From an uncultured SAR86 cluster bacterium (GTDB taxonomy: Bacteria; Pseudomonadota; Gammaproteobacteria; Magnimaribacterales; D2472), in NCBI GenBank assembly GCA_902623535.1, contig CACNUA010000006.1, positions 1-55,658 of the forward strand: a stretch of DNA of 55,658 nucleotides, read 5' to 3'. Below the pieces are notes generated by a model. That model was not told the DNA's origin, ran no database searches, and saw nothing but the letters and a program-made list of their open reading frames with translations. The position numbers and the translations under genes were made by a program. Each line of letters starts with the position of its first letter. Within the stretch, counting starts at the first letter, position 1. Shown here in pieces: positions 48,963 through 55,658 of this stretch.

Positions 48963-49576
48963 GTTTTTACGAAACATACATTCTTCCTAAGTTTCTTGAT
49001 TGTGTTTGTTCGCAAGAGGGATTTCAGAATAAGCGTGCACAGATATTTCCTCATGCATCAGGGGAGGTATTAGAGATTGGAGTTGGGACCGGTTTAAATT
49101 TTGAGTTTTATGATTTTGATAAAGTTACCTCAGTTAAAGGTATTGACCCAGCAATTAGTTCTCTTGAAGTTGCAAATAGAAGAATTGCTGAGATGAATAT
49201 TCCGGTTGAGGTTATGGAAGGTTCAGCTGAAGAAATTTCTTATAAAGATAATGCTTTTGACTCAGTTGTTGTGGGCTACAGCTTATGTACTATCCCTGAT
49301 CCTATAAAAGCATTGAAAGAAATTAAAAGGGTTTTAAAAATCAATGGTAAGTTATTTTTTACTGAGCATGGGATTTCACCTGAGGAATCAGTGCGAAGAT
49401 GGCAACATAGAATAAATCCTGTTTGGAGTAAATTTGCAGGTGGTTGCAATATAAATCGCAATACTGAAGATATGATTCTAAGGGTAGGTTTTAAATTTGA
49501 TCAATTGCAAAAGAAGTACATTAAAGGACCTAAAATAGCTTGTTTTAATTATTACGGTATTGCTAGAAAAAATTAA
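48959..49576 (+). CDS. Class I SAM-dependent methyltransferase
   Basis: This 205-residue methyltransferase has the SAM-binding motif VLEIGVGTGLNF near residues 37-48, acidic Asp in IDPA, motif II AFDSVVVGYSLCTIPD, and a post-motif LFFTEHG. The closest general type is the UbiE/Coq5-like methyltransferase_11 group; the substrate is unknown. ATGA coupling with the SDR upstream suggests they act together. The end converges with the LysR gene. Confidence 0.85.
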   Translation: MSFYETYILPKFLDCVCSQEGFQNKRAQIFPHASGEVLEIGVGTGLNFEFYDFDKVTSVKGIDPAISSLEVANRRIAEMNIPVEVMEGSAEEISYKDNAFDSVVVGYSLCTIPDPIKALKEIKRVLKINGKLFFTEHGISPEESVRRWQHRINPVWSKFAGGCNINRNTEDMILRVGFKFDQLQKKYIKGPKIACFNYYGIARKN

Positions 49577-50478
49577 CTTGTTTTCGCAGCATCAAAAGCT
49601 TCAGTAATAAGCTCTCTCATCCATATGTGAGAGCCATCATTATCATCACTGGTATGCCAGATTAGGTATTGTTCAACGGGCGAAATATCGAGAGGGAGCT
49701 CTTCGAATTGAAGCCCATGTTTTTTAGCAAAACTCTGTGAGCAGACCAAAACTAAGTCTGTCGATCTAACAATTTCTGGAGTAACCAAAAAGTGCTGCGC
49801 GCGAAGCGCAACCTCTCGTTGCAGTTGCATCTTAGATAATTCAACATCAATTAAGGCTGGTCCTCTTTTTCGATTAGATATGTTAATAAATTTTTGAGCA
49901 AGCAATGCATCCAAATCAAAATTAGGTAACTTTGTAAGTGGATGGTTAGCTCTGTGCGCACAAACAAATCTATCTTCAAAGACTTTTTTTGAAAGCACAT
50001 CTTTTGATCTTGGGATCAAGGGATCAACTGCAAAGTTGAGCTCGTTGGTGGCAAGGGCATGTACTAAATCTTCACGTGTTGTGAAATAACTTTCAATTGC
50101 AATTTTTGGTGCAGTGTTATTTATTTTTTCTAATAGAAATGGCAGTATTCTGCCTTCAGAAATATCACCAAGAGAAATTCTAAAAGTGCGTTGAGATGTA
50201 TTTGGATCAAACTCATCTGGTTCATTGACACTCTTTTGCATTAGATTAAGAGCATGTTGCACGTCATTTATCATGTGTTCGGTTTTATGAGTTGGAACCA
50301 TACCTGTTCCAGTTCTAACAAATAAGTCGTCGTTAAATCTTTCTCTAAGTCTAGCAAGTGCATTTGAGACCGCAGGTTGTGTGATCCCAACAACCTCTGC
50401 TGCCTTAGTTAAACTTCCTTCTGTATAAATAGCATTCATGATCACGAAAAGGTTTAAATCGAAGGAGCTAATTTTCAT
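49573..50478 (-). CDS. LysR-family transcriptional regulator
   Basis: This 301-residue regulator has an N-terminal winged helix-turn-helix (about residues 21-41, GSLTKAAEVVGITQPAVSNA) followed by LARLRERFNDDLFVRTGTGM and a substrate-binding domain resembling the NodD/DNT-type group. It is divergently transcribed from the nitronate-monooxygenase-like gene across 146 bases that contain a T-N11-A dyad. It probably controls that gene and the acyl-CoA dehydrogenase behind it, and itself. Confidence 0.92.
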   Translation of the reverse strand: MKISSFDLNLFVIMNAIYTEGSLTKAAEVVGITQPAVSNALARLRERFNDDLFVRTGTGMVPTHKTEHMINDVQHALNLMQKSVNEPDEFDPNTSQRTFRISLGDISEGRILPFLLEKINNTAPKIAIESYFTTREDLVHALATNELNFAVDPLIPRSKDVLSKKVFEDRFVCAHRANHPLTKLPNFDLDALLAQKFINISNRKRGPALIDVELSKMQLQREVALRAQHFLVTPEIVRSTDLVLVCSQSFAKKHGLQFEELPLDISPVEQYLIWHTSDDNDGSHIWMRELITEAFDAAKTS

Positions 50479-50514
50479 TGTGGACTAGCGTGAGGGGTTA
50501 ATTATGAAGATTAC

Positions 50515-50535
50515 GTTATTCATCAAACTTATAAC
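50515..50535 (+). promoter_or_regulatory. Candidate LysR operator GTTAT-N11-ATAAC
   Basis: The dyad GTTAT (50515-50519), 11 bases, ATAAC (50531-50535) is the classic T-N11-A LysR box with 5-base arms. It covers the -35 region of the plus-strand promoter and is 37 bases from the LysR start codon. Confidence 0.55.
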
Positions 50536-50552
50536 TTCATCTTAGCAATTTG

Positions 50553-50558
50553 TATAAT
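50553..50558 (+). promoter_or_regulatory. -10 box for the flavoprotein gene at 50625
   Basis: A perfect TATAAT sits 17 bases downstream of the candidate LysR dyad. Transcription would start near 50565, leaving a leader of about 60 bases. The -35 is poor, as expected for an activator-dependent promoter. Confidence 0.5.
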
Positions 50559-50624
50559 AGAAATAAAGGATTGTGAGGGTATAAATACGGTGACATACTA
50601 CACGTCAATGCTTGTCTCAATACC

Positions 50625-51554
50625 GTGAATAGAGTAATTCAAATACTGGGATCAAAATATCCAATCATTCAAGCTCCAATGGGTTGGATTGCAAGAAGCA
50701 GGCTTGCTTCAGCTGTATCGAATGCTGGAGGCTTTGGCATCATTGAAACCTCTTCAGGTGAAGTTGAAAACTGCAAGAATGAAATTATGGCAATGGCCGA
50801 CTTAACTGATCAGCCTTTCGGGGTAAATTTACCACTTCTTTTCCTAAAAGATGAATCCATGATTGATGTTGTTTTAAATGCTGGTATTAAGTTTGTTACC
50901 ACTTCCGCAGGTGATCCTGCAAAGTACATCCATATCCTCAAAGATGCAGGGATTAAAGTTTTTCATGCTGTGCCTAATGTTGCAGGTGCAAAAAAAGCTG
51001 TTGATGCAGGCGTTGATGGATTGGTTGTTGAGGGAACTGAAGGCGGCGGTTTTAAAAATCCTGAAGAAGTTGGATTGTTTGTATTAATACAAGCTATAAG
51101 AAATATCACTGATCTACCAATTGTTGCTGCTGGAGGTATTGTGGACGGACGTGGAATGGCAGCTGCATTTGCAGCAGGTGCTGAAGGCATTCAAATGGGC
51201 ACCCGATTTGTTTCTTGTATAGAAAGCCCGGTGCATGAAAACTTTAAAAACTATATTATTGATTCTGATGAACAGGGCACATGGATATTAAATAAAAAAG
51301 GTAAGCCTTGTATTCGAGCACTCAAAACAGATTACACTCAGCCCATCTATGAAGCGGGTGAGATGGATATGAGTGCAATGATGAACATTCAGGATTTATA
51401 TTTTGGAGGTGACATGAATGCAGCTCCTGCACTTTCAGGTCAATCAGTTGGATTAATCAGCACCATGAAGCCTGTCAAAGAAATTATTTCTGAAACCATC
51501 AAAGAATTTAATGAAATTTGTTCATCCATGAGTCAACAAGCCTTTGATGAATGA
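50625..51554 (+). CDS. Nitronate-monooxygenase-like flavoprotein lacking the GGH histidine
   Basis: This 309-residue TIM-barrel FMN protein is paralogous to the gene at 28388: YPIIQAPMGWIARSRLASAV at the N-terminus, VAAGGIVDGRGMAAAF for FMN phosphate, then GAEGIQMGTRFVS. At the position of the usual GGH catalytic motif it reads GGGF (Phe143), so its chemistry should differ. It starts at GTG 50625; no ATG lies in frame upstream. LysR-controlled expression with the acyl-CoA dehydrogenase is likely. Confidence 0.85.
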   Translation: MNRVIQILGSKYPIIQAPMGWIARSRLASAVSNAGGFGIIETSSGEVENCKNEIMAMADLTDQPFGVNLPLLFLKDESMIDVVLNAGIKFVTTSAGDPAKYIHILKDAGIKVFHAVPNVAGAKKAVDAGVDGLVVEGTEGGGFKNPEEVGLFVLIQAIRNITDLPIVAAGGIVDGRGMAAAFAAGAEGIQMGTRFVSCIESPVHENFKNYIIDSDEQGTWILNKKGKPCIRALKTDYTQPIYEAGEMDMSAMMNIQDLYFGGDMNAAPALSGQSVGLISTMKPVKEIISETIKEFNEICSSMSQQAFDE

Positions 51555-51580
51555 TATTATTACTATAACCAGGAAAAAAA

Positions 51581-52831
51581 ATGAAATTTGAACTTAGCGA
51601 AAAAACTCAATCTTTATTAGATCAAGTTACTGAATTTATAAACAAGGAAATTATTCCTAATGAATCACTTTACGAGCAACAAGTAGAAGAGGGTGGTAGA
51701 TGGTGTGTCCCGCCCGTCATTGAAAAAATGAAAGAGAAGGCAAAAAAAGTTGGACTATGGAATCTCTTTCTTCCTGAAAGTGAACTTGGAGCGGGATTAA
51801 CAAATTTTGAGTACGCACATTTAGCAGAACAAATGGGTCGATCTGGAATTGCATCTGAAGTTTTTAATTGCTCAGCACCTGATACAGGCAACATGGAAGT
51901 TTTGGTTAGATACGGAAGCGAAGCTCAAAAAGATGAGTGGTTAGCACCCTTATTAAATGGAGAGATCAGATCAGCATTCGGCATGACTGAGCCAGGCGTT
52001 GCTTCATCCGATGCCACCAATATGGCAGCCAGTGCAGTGCTTGATGGGGATGAATATGTTATTAATGGTGAAAAGTGGTGGACCTCCGGTGCTGGTGACC
52101 CAAGATGTAAGATTATTATCTTTATGTGCGTAACTGATCAAGATCCTGATTCACCAAGACATAAGAGACATTCAATGATTTTGGTGCCTACAGACACACC
52201 AGGAATTGAAACTCGTAAAATGATGCACGTGTTTGGCTGGGACGATGCTCCTCATGGTCATGCGCATCTAAAGTTTGATAATGTTAGGGTCCCTAAAGAA
52301 AACATGATTTTGGGTGAAGGCAGAGGTTTTGAAATAGCTCAAGGCAGGCTTGGGCCAGGTAGAATTCATCATTGTATGAGAGCTATAGGCATGGGTGAGA
52401 GAGTTATCGAGATGATGTGTCGACGGGGTCAAACCCGAGTAGCATTTGGTAAACCCATCGCTCAACTTGGAGGCAACTTTGATGTGATAGCTGATTCAAG
52501 AATTGAGCTAAATATGGCTCGATTATTAACTCTTCAAGCTGCCCATATGATGGATACTGTAGGCAATAAGGTTGCAGCTAGTGAGATTGCCCAAATTAAA
52601 GTGGCGGTTCCTAATATTGTTTGTAAGATCATTGATCGTGCAATTCAAATTCATGGTGGAGCTGGTGTTTCCCAAGTTTTCCCGCTTTCAAGAATGTACG
52701 CCGGGATGAGAACTCTTCGCTTAGCTGATGGACCAGATGAGGTTCACAGGAGAGCGGTTGCTCGATATGAGCTTGGCAAACATGCTGTTCAAGATGGTCA
52801 GGTTGAATCATCTGAAATTTCTAGAAGTTAA
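51581..52831 (+). CDS. Acyl-CoA dehydrogenase, ACAD10/11-like
   Basis: This 416-residue dehydrogenase has the middle-domain motif [16 protein letters not shown] and [17 protein letters not shown], and the C-terminal [22 protein letters not shown], which is typical of the ACAD10/11 branch acting on long or hydroxylated acyl-CoAs. It follows the flavoprotein gene by 26 bases with an AGGAAA site. The partner reaction is unknown, but the LysR unit suggests degradation of a fatty or isoprenoid acid. Confidence 0.9.
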   Translation: MKFELSEKTQSLLDQVTEFINKEIIPNESLYEQQVEEGGRWCVPPVIEKMKEKAKKVGLWNLFLPESELGAGLTNFEYAHLAEQMGRSGIASEVFNCSAPDTGNMEVLVRYGSEAQKDEWLAPLLNGEIRSAFGMTEPGVASSDATNMAASAVLDGDEYVINGEKWWTSGAGDPRCKIIIFMCVTDQDPDSPRHKRHSMILVPTDTPGIETRKMMHVFGWDDAPHGHAHLKFDNVRVPKENMILGEGRGFEIAQGRLGPGRIHHCMRAIGMGERVIEMMCRRGQTRVAFGKPIAQLGGNFDVIADSRIELNMARLLTLQAAHMMDTVGNKVAASEIAQIKVAVPNIVCKIIDRAIQIHGGAGVSQVFPLSRMYAGMRTLRLADGPDEVHRRAVARYELGKHAVQDGQVESSEISRS

Positions 52832-52842
52832 GCGATAGAGCA

Positions 52843-54225
52843 TTGTCAGCAAATCTGATCTTTTACGATACAGAGACCTCAGGGATTCAGAAAGATTTCT
52901 CTCAGATTTTGCAGTGTGGCTCCATCCAAACCAATCGCAGTTTTGAAGAATTAGCGCAACAAAATATTGGATGCAGACCGCTTCCATGGGTTAATCCTCA
53001 ACCGAAAGCAATGCTCACCAATAAAAAAATTGAGTTATTTAAATCAAATACTTCCCATTATCAGATGATGAGTGAATTGCATCGCCAGTGGCGTGAGTGG
53101 ACGGTGGATGGCCCAGGCACCTTCGTGACTTATAACGGTCACGCATTCGATGAAGAATTAATTCGAAGACAATTTTATTGGAATCTGTTGGATATATATC
53201 TAACAAATACCAACGGCAATGGGAGGCTTGATCTCTATTTAATGCTGCAAAACCTTGCTTGTTATTTTAACAACGTGATTGAAATCCCTTTACATGATGG
53301 TGGACCAGGCATCAGTTTAAAGCTTGAAGACCTAGCAGCTGCAAACAATATTAGTAATGATGATGCTCATGACGCGATAGCTGACTGTAAATTGATGCTT
53401 GAGCTCCTAAAAATTATTGATAACAAAAAACCTGAGTGGATTGATTTTTTTATTTCAACTGCAACCAAGCTAGGGATGCAAGCTGCCATCAATTGCGAAA
53501 CCTTTCTTGCGCTTGGAGAAGTTTATCGACGAGAACGTTTTAGATATCCTGTGGTCATATGTGGTGCTGATGCTACCCGACCTAATGAAATTGTTTTTTT
53601 TGATCTTAGCTTTGATCCCGAAGAAATTTTTTCATTAGAAACTTCTGATATCTTTAGTATGGTGCATAAGGGAGGTCGTGATGGACCTCTTAAAAAATAT
53701 AAAATTAATAAAACTATTCCTATATGTCCTCAAGAAATGATTGAGGATGATGCAATTTTTGATATGGATATCAGTATTCTTGCAAAAAGAGCTGAGCGTG
53801 TTAAAAATAATACTGATTTTCATACGCTAGTAAGTGATGCTATGGCAGATCGTATTTTTAATTTCAAAGAACCTGAACATATTGAACAGCTAATTTACTC
53901 TGGAGGTTTCCCAAAACCCTCAGATAAGGAATTAATGGATGATTTTCATCGTATCGAAGAGGCATCCTATCGAATAAAAATAGCAAGAAACATTGAAGAT
54001 GAGCGTTTTAGGCTCTTTGCTGAAAGGTTGGTTTGTCAAATGTATCCGTCAGAGGTTCCAAAGGATATGCAAAAAAGGTATGAGGACTTCTTAAGCGAAC
54101 GCTTAAATGAGGAGGGGCCATGGGGCTCAACTGAAAAAATACTCACTGAAATAGAAAAATTAAAAAATTCTGAGGACATTGATATTCTAAAAGCAACGGA
54201 ATCTTTTATTAAACGGAGAAAGTGA
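52843..54225 (+). CDS. sbcB: Exodeoxyribonuclease I
   Basis: This 460-residue DEDDh 3'-5' exonuclease of single-stranded DNA acts in mismatch repair and recombination. Catalytic residues are visible: Asp9 and Glu11 in YDTETSG, Asp in NGHAFDEEL, and His176 and Asp181 in AHDAIADC. The conserved opening FSQILQCGSIQTN and RREFRYP-like RRERFRYPV appear as in E. coli. The start is TTG at 52843; an ATG is absent nearby. Length matches the family (about 475). Confidence 0.93.
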   Translation: MSANLIFYDTETSGIQKDFSQILQCGSIQTNRSFEELAQQNIGCRPLPWVNPQPKAMLTNKKIELFKSNTSHYQMMSELHRQWREWTVDGPGTFVTYNGHAFDEELIRRQFYWNLLDIYLTNTNGNGRLDLYLMLQNLACYFNNVIEIPLHDGGPGISLKLEDLAAANNISNDDAHDAIADCKLMLELLKIIDNKKPEWIDFFISTATKLGMQAAINCETFLALGEVYRRERFRYPVVICGADATRPNEIVFFDLSFDPEEIFSLETSDIFSMVHKGGRDGPLKKYKINKTIPICPQEMIEDDAIFDMDISILAKRAERVKNNTDFHTLVSDAMADRIFNFKEPEHIEQLIYSGGFPKPSDKELMDDFHRIEEASYRIKIARNIEDERFRLFAERLVCQMYPSEVPKDMQKRYEDFLSERLNEEGPWGSTEKILTEIEKLKNSEDIDILKATESFIKRRK

Positions 54226-54252
54226 ACCTAAAATGTTTTAAATTTGTATAAA

Positions 54253-54263
54253 TTTGCTAGAAT
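54253..54263 (+). promoter_or_regulatory. Extended -10 promoter upstream of the repeat protein
   Basis: TTTGCTAGAAT contains TGnTAnAAT (54256-54263). The predicted start near 54270 gives a leader of about 90 bases to the ATG at 54362. The string TTTGCTAGAATC is shared with the PQQ dehydrogenase promoter. Confidence 0.55.
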
Positions 54264-54350
54264 CGCTTTCGTTTTTGACTAGAAATTGTTAACCTATGTA
54301 CCCTTTTTAGGCAAACTGACAAAAAGTCATGAAGATATTAAATTTTTTTA

Positions 54351-54356
54351 AGAGGA
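54351..54356 (+). promoter_or_regulatory. Shine-Dalgarno AGAGGA for the repeat protein
   Basis: AGAGGA lies 5 bases before ATG 54362 and favours that start over ATG 54329, which has no such site. Confidence 0.5.
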
Positions 54357-54361
54357 TATTT

Positions 54362-54970
54362 ATGAGCGAAGATAATAAAATTGTCGATGGCGCTAAAGAC
54401 GTTGTTGAAGGTGTTGCAGACGTAACCAAAGAAACTGTTGGTGCTGTTGGCGATGTAGCTGGAGAAGCGGTGGAAGGTGTTGTTGAGACAGCATCTGCAG
54501 CTGCAGAAGGCGTGAAAGAGACTGCTGAAGAAGTAGTAGATACAGCTAAAGAAGTCGCTGGCGAAGTTGTGGAAACTGTTGGTGAAACAGTTGATGCTGC
54601 TATAGAAGGCGTTAAAGATGTAGCTGGTGAAGTTGCTGAAGCAGGAAAAGAAGTTTTAGATGAATTAAAAGAAGGCGATGTCGTTGGTGCCGCTAAAGAA
54701 GTTGTTGAAGGCGTAGCTGAAACAGCCGGAGCAGCAGTTGATGCAGTAGCAGACGTAGCAGGCGAGGTTGTTGAAGGAGCAGTTGAAACAGCTTCTGCAG
54801 CCGTTGAGGGTGTTGTTGATGTAGCTAGTGAAGTTGCTGAAGGCGTTAAAGACGTAGCTGAAGAAGTAGTTGAAACTGTTGGTGAAACAGTTGATGCTGC
54901 TATTGAAGGGGTTAAGGATGTTGCTGAAAGCGTCAAAGACGCTGTTCTCGGCGACGATGACGATAAGTAG
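54362..54970 (+). CDS. Ala/Val/Glu-rich repeat protein (two 100-residue tandem repeats)
   Basis: I do not recognise a defined family for this 202-residue protein. It is almost entirely A, V, E, D, G, K and T, with short amphipathic modules such as DVAGEVVEGVVETA and ETVGETVDAAIEGVKDVA. Repeat 1 (from Gly10) and repeat 2 (from Ala110) are offset by exactly 100 residues. The composition resembles LEA-like or apolipoprotein-like helices that bind membranes or surfaces. The C-terminus is DDDDK. Start chosen at ATG 54362 because of AGAGGA; ATG 54329 would add 11 residues with a hydrophobic, basic head. It ends at a strong terminator. Confidence 0.65.
   Translation: MSEDNKIVDGAKDVVEGVADVTKETVGAVGDVAGEAVEGVVETASAAAEGVKETAEEVVDTAKEVAGEVVETVGETVDAAIEGVKDVAGEVAEAGKEVLDELKEGDVVGAAKEVVEGVAETAGAAVDAVADVAGEVVEGAVETASAAVEGVVDVASEVAEGVKDVAEEVVETVGETVDAAIEGVKDVAESVKDAVLGDDDDK
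54389..54958 (+). repeat. Imperfect 300-base tandem duplication within the repeat-protein gene
   Basis: Unit 1 starts about 54389 and unit 2 about 54689. A 32-base identical block starting GAAACTGTTGGTGAAACAG occurs at 54572-54603 and again at 54872-54903, exactly 300 bases apart. Synonymous differences elsewhere show the copies are not brand new. Confidence 0.85.
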
Positions 54971-54987
54971 TACTATCTTTTCTCAGT

Positions 54988-55015
54988 AAAAAGGAGGCTT
55001 TGCCTCCTTTTTTTT
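54988..55015 (+). terminator. Rho-independent terminator after the repeat protein
   Basis: AAAAAGGAGGC-TTT-GCCTCCTTTTT is an 11-base-pair stem with a three-base loop and a T run. It isolates the downstream tRNA-Val gene. Confidence 0.92.
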
Positions 55016-55028
55016 GGTTTCAGGATTA

Positions 55029-55056
55029 TTGCCTTTAGACCAACCTCGTTTAAAAT
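55029..55056 (+). promoter_or_regulatory. tRNA-Val promoter
   Basis: TTGCCT (55029-55034), 16 bases, then TAAAAT (55051-55056). Transcription would start near 55063, four bases before the tRNA. Confidence 0.6.
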
Positions 55057-55066
55057 AGTTCGTCCT

Positions 55067-55143
55067 AGACCCGTAGCTCAGTTGGTTAGAGCGCTGTCTT
55101 GACATGGCAGAGGTCAGCAGTTCAAATCTGCTCGGGTCTACCA
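55067..55143 (+). tRNA. tRNA-Val (anticodon GAC)
   Basis: This 77-base tRNA has perfect acceptor stem AGACCCG/CGGGTCT, D-arm GCTCAGTTGGTTAGAGC, anticodon loop TTGACAT giving GAC, T-loop TTCAAAT, and encoded CCA. It reads GUC/GUU valine codons. Confidence 0.95.
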
Positions 55144-55157
55144 ATTTAAGGATCTAT

Positions 55158-55658
55158 ATGAAACATTTACTTCTGGGTTTATCGACATTATTTTTTTCAA
55201 CTATAGGTTTAGCTGCCTACTTTCCAGGTGATAACTGGGAAATTTCTAGTGCATCGCAAGAAGATGTTAATGAGCTAAGGTTGAAAGCTCTCGAAGACAT
55301 TGCATTTAAAGATCCTGCAACTCAGGCTTTGGTAGTTGTCAAAAACGGGAAGATAATAAGTGAGCGATATTCTAAAAATTATGATAAAGATTCTTTCGGT
55401 ACCTCATGGTCAGTTGCAAAAAGTTTCTATGCTGCATTAATTGGTGTTTCTATTGAGAAAGGTGAAATAGACAGTCTCGATGATCCAGTTTACAAATACC
55501 TGCCGGTTTACAAAGAAGATAAGCGCTCAGTTATTACCCTTAGAAATATTCTTGATATGGAAAGTGGTCTGCAGTATCCAGAGACGCAACACGAGACAAT
55601 GTTTTTAAATGAAGACCAACTTCAATATGCTTTAAATATCCCACTGGAAAAAAAACCT
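55158..55658 (+). CDS. Serine beta-lactamase-family hydrolase, 3'-truncated by window end
   Basis: The first 167 residues of an exported protein are present and the frame is open to the last base. A signal peptide (about residues 1-19) is followed by a class C beta-lactamase/esterase-type domain. TQALVVVKNGKIISERY is the usual first strand pair, the nucleophile Ser is in the SxxK motif WSVAKSF, and LRNILDMESGLQY matches the family LLTMTSGL element. These enzymes hydrolyse esters or amides; antibiotic resistance should not be assumed. AAGGA precedes the ATG, just after tRNA-Val. Confidence 0.85.
   Translation, partial: MKHLLLGLSTLFFSTIGLAAYFPGDNWEISSASQEDVNELRLKALEDIAFKDPATQALVVVKNGKIISERYSKNYDKDSFGTSWSVAKSFYAALIGVSIEKGEIDSLDDPVYKYLPVYKEDKRSVITLRNILDMESGLQYPETQHETMFLNEDQLQYALNIPLEKKP

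Noticed and set aside
54307-54936. 209-codon open frame on the minus strand opposite the repeat protein
   Set aside because: It is a Ser/Thr/Ala low-complexity translation caused by the codon bias of the plus-strand repeats. It has no start context, and the plus-strand frame has promoter, Shine-Dalgarno and terminator.

Overview
The window is an AT-rich, very densely packed bacterial chromosome segment. Intergenic gaps are mostly under 20 bases, many genes overlap by 1 to 8 bases, and no gene-free stretch exceeds 300 bases. The content (ccm operon, smc-zipA-ligA, mnmC, sbcB, TonB-dependent receptor, several acyl-CoA dehydrogenases, sulfatase, DUF3604, PQQ dehydrogenase) fits a streamlined marine heterotroph of the Gammaproteobacteria, most like the SAR86 lineage. 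That placement is inferred from gene content and composition, not from a marker-gene tree.

Layout. (1) 1-5277: cytochrome c maturation operon ccmB (cut by the window edge), C, D, E, F, G, H and a CcmI-like protein. (2) 5294-10797: an unusually short, apparently hinge-less smc, then zipA, ligA and a lytic-transglycosylase-like lipoprotein. (3) 10794-18371, mostly minus strand: PreP-like M16C peptidase, mnmC and an adjacent pair of acyl-CoA dehydrogenases, with a small plus-strand lipoprotein between. (4) 18446-19093: membrane-anchored coiled-coil protein. (5) 19183-21714: TonB-dependent receptor with its own terminator. (6) 21780-35846: a long co-directional array that looks like an uncharacterised catabolic system (two GSTs, two DUF1330 proteins, DUF2855, sulfatase, metallo-beta-lactamase-fold hydrolase, nitronate-monooxygenase-like flavoprotein, tandem HCCA-isomerase-like protein, two SDRs, alpha/beta hydrolase, DUF1543, DUF3604, small membrane proteins). 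(7) 35866-36788: two small membrane proteins flanking tRNA-Leu(UAG). (8) 36796-43762: arginine operon argF'-argG-argE'-argBA-argC-argH of the Xanthomonas acetylcitrulline type, preceded by what looks like a complete ribosome-mediated attenuator with an Arg-Arg leader peptide. (9) 43813-48090: lipoprotein PQQ quinohemoprotein dehydrogenase, a monothiol thioredoxin-like protein, two small membrane proteins and a CaxA-type antiporter. (10) 48159-52831: SDR, methyltransferase, a LysR regulator divergent from a second nitronate-monooxygenase-like gene, and an ACAD11-like acyl-CoA dehydrogenase. (11) 52843-55658: exonuclease I, an Ala/Val/Glu-rich protein made of two 100-residue repeats, a terminator, tRNA-Val(GAC), and the start of a serine beta-lactamase-family hydrolase cut by the window end.

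How the genes fit together. The ccm system would attach heme to c-type cytochromes such as the C-terminal domain of the PQQ dehydrogenase. The arg operon encodes every step from glutamate to arginine except acetylornithine aminotransferase (ArgD). Regions 5 and 6 together suggest outer-membrane uptake followed by desulfation or hydrolysis and glutathione-, flavin- and NAD(P)-dependent breakdown of an unknown substrate.

The strongest candidates for something new are the arginine attenuator, the mini-SMC without a hinge, the array of promoters whose -10 box implies leaderless mRNAs, and the uncharacterised catabolic array.
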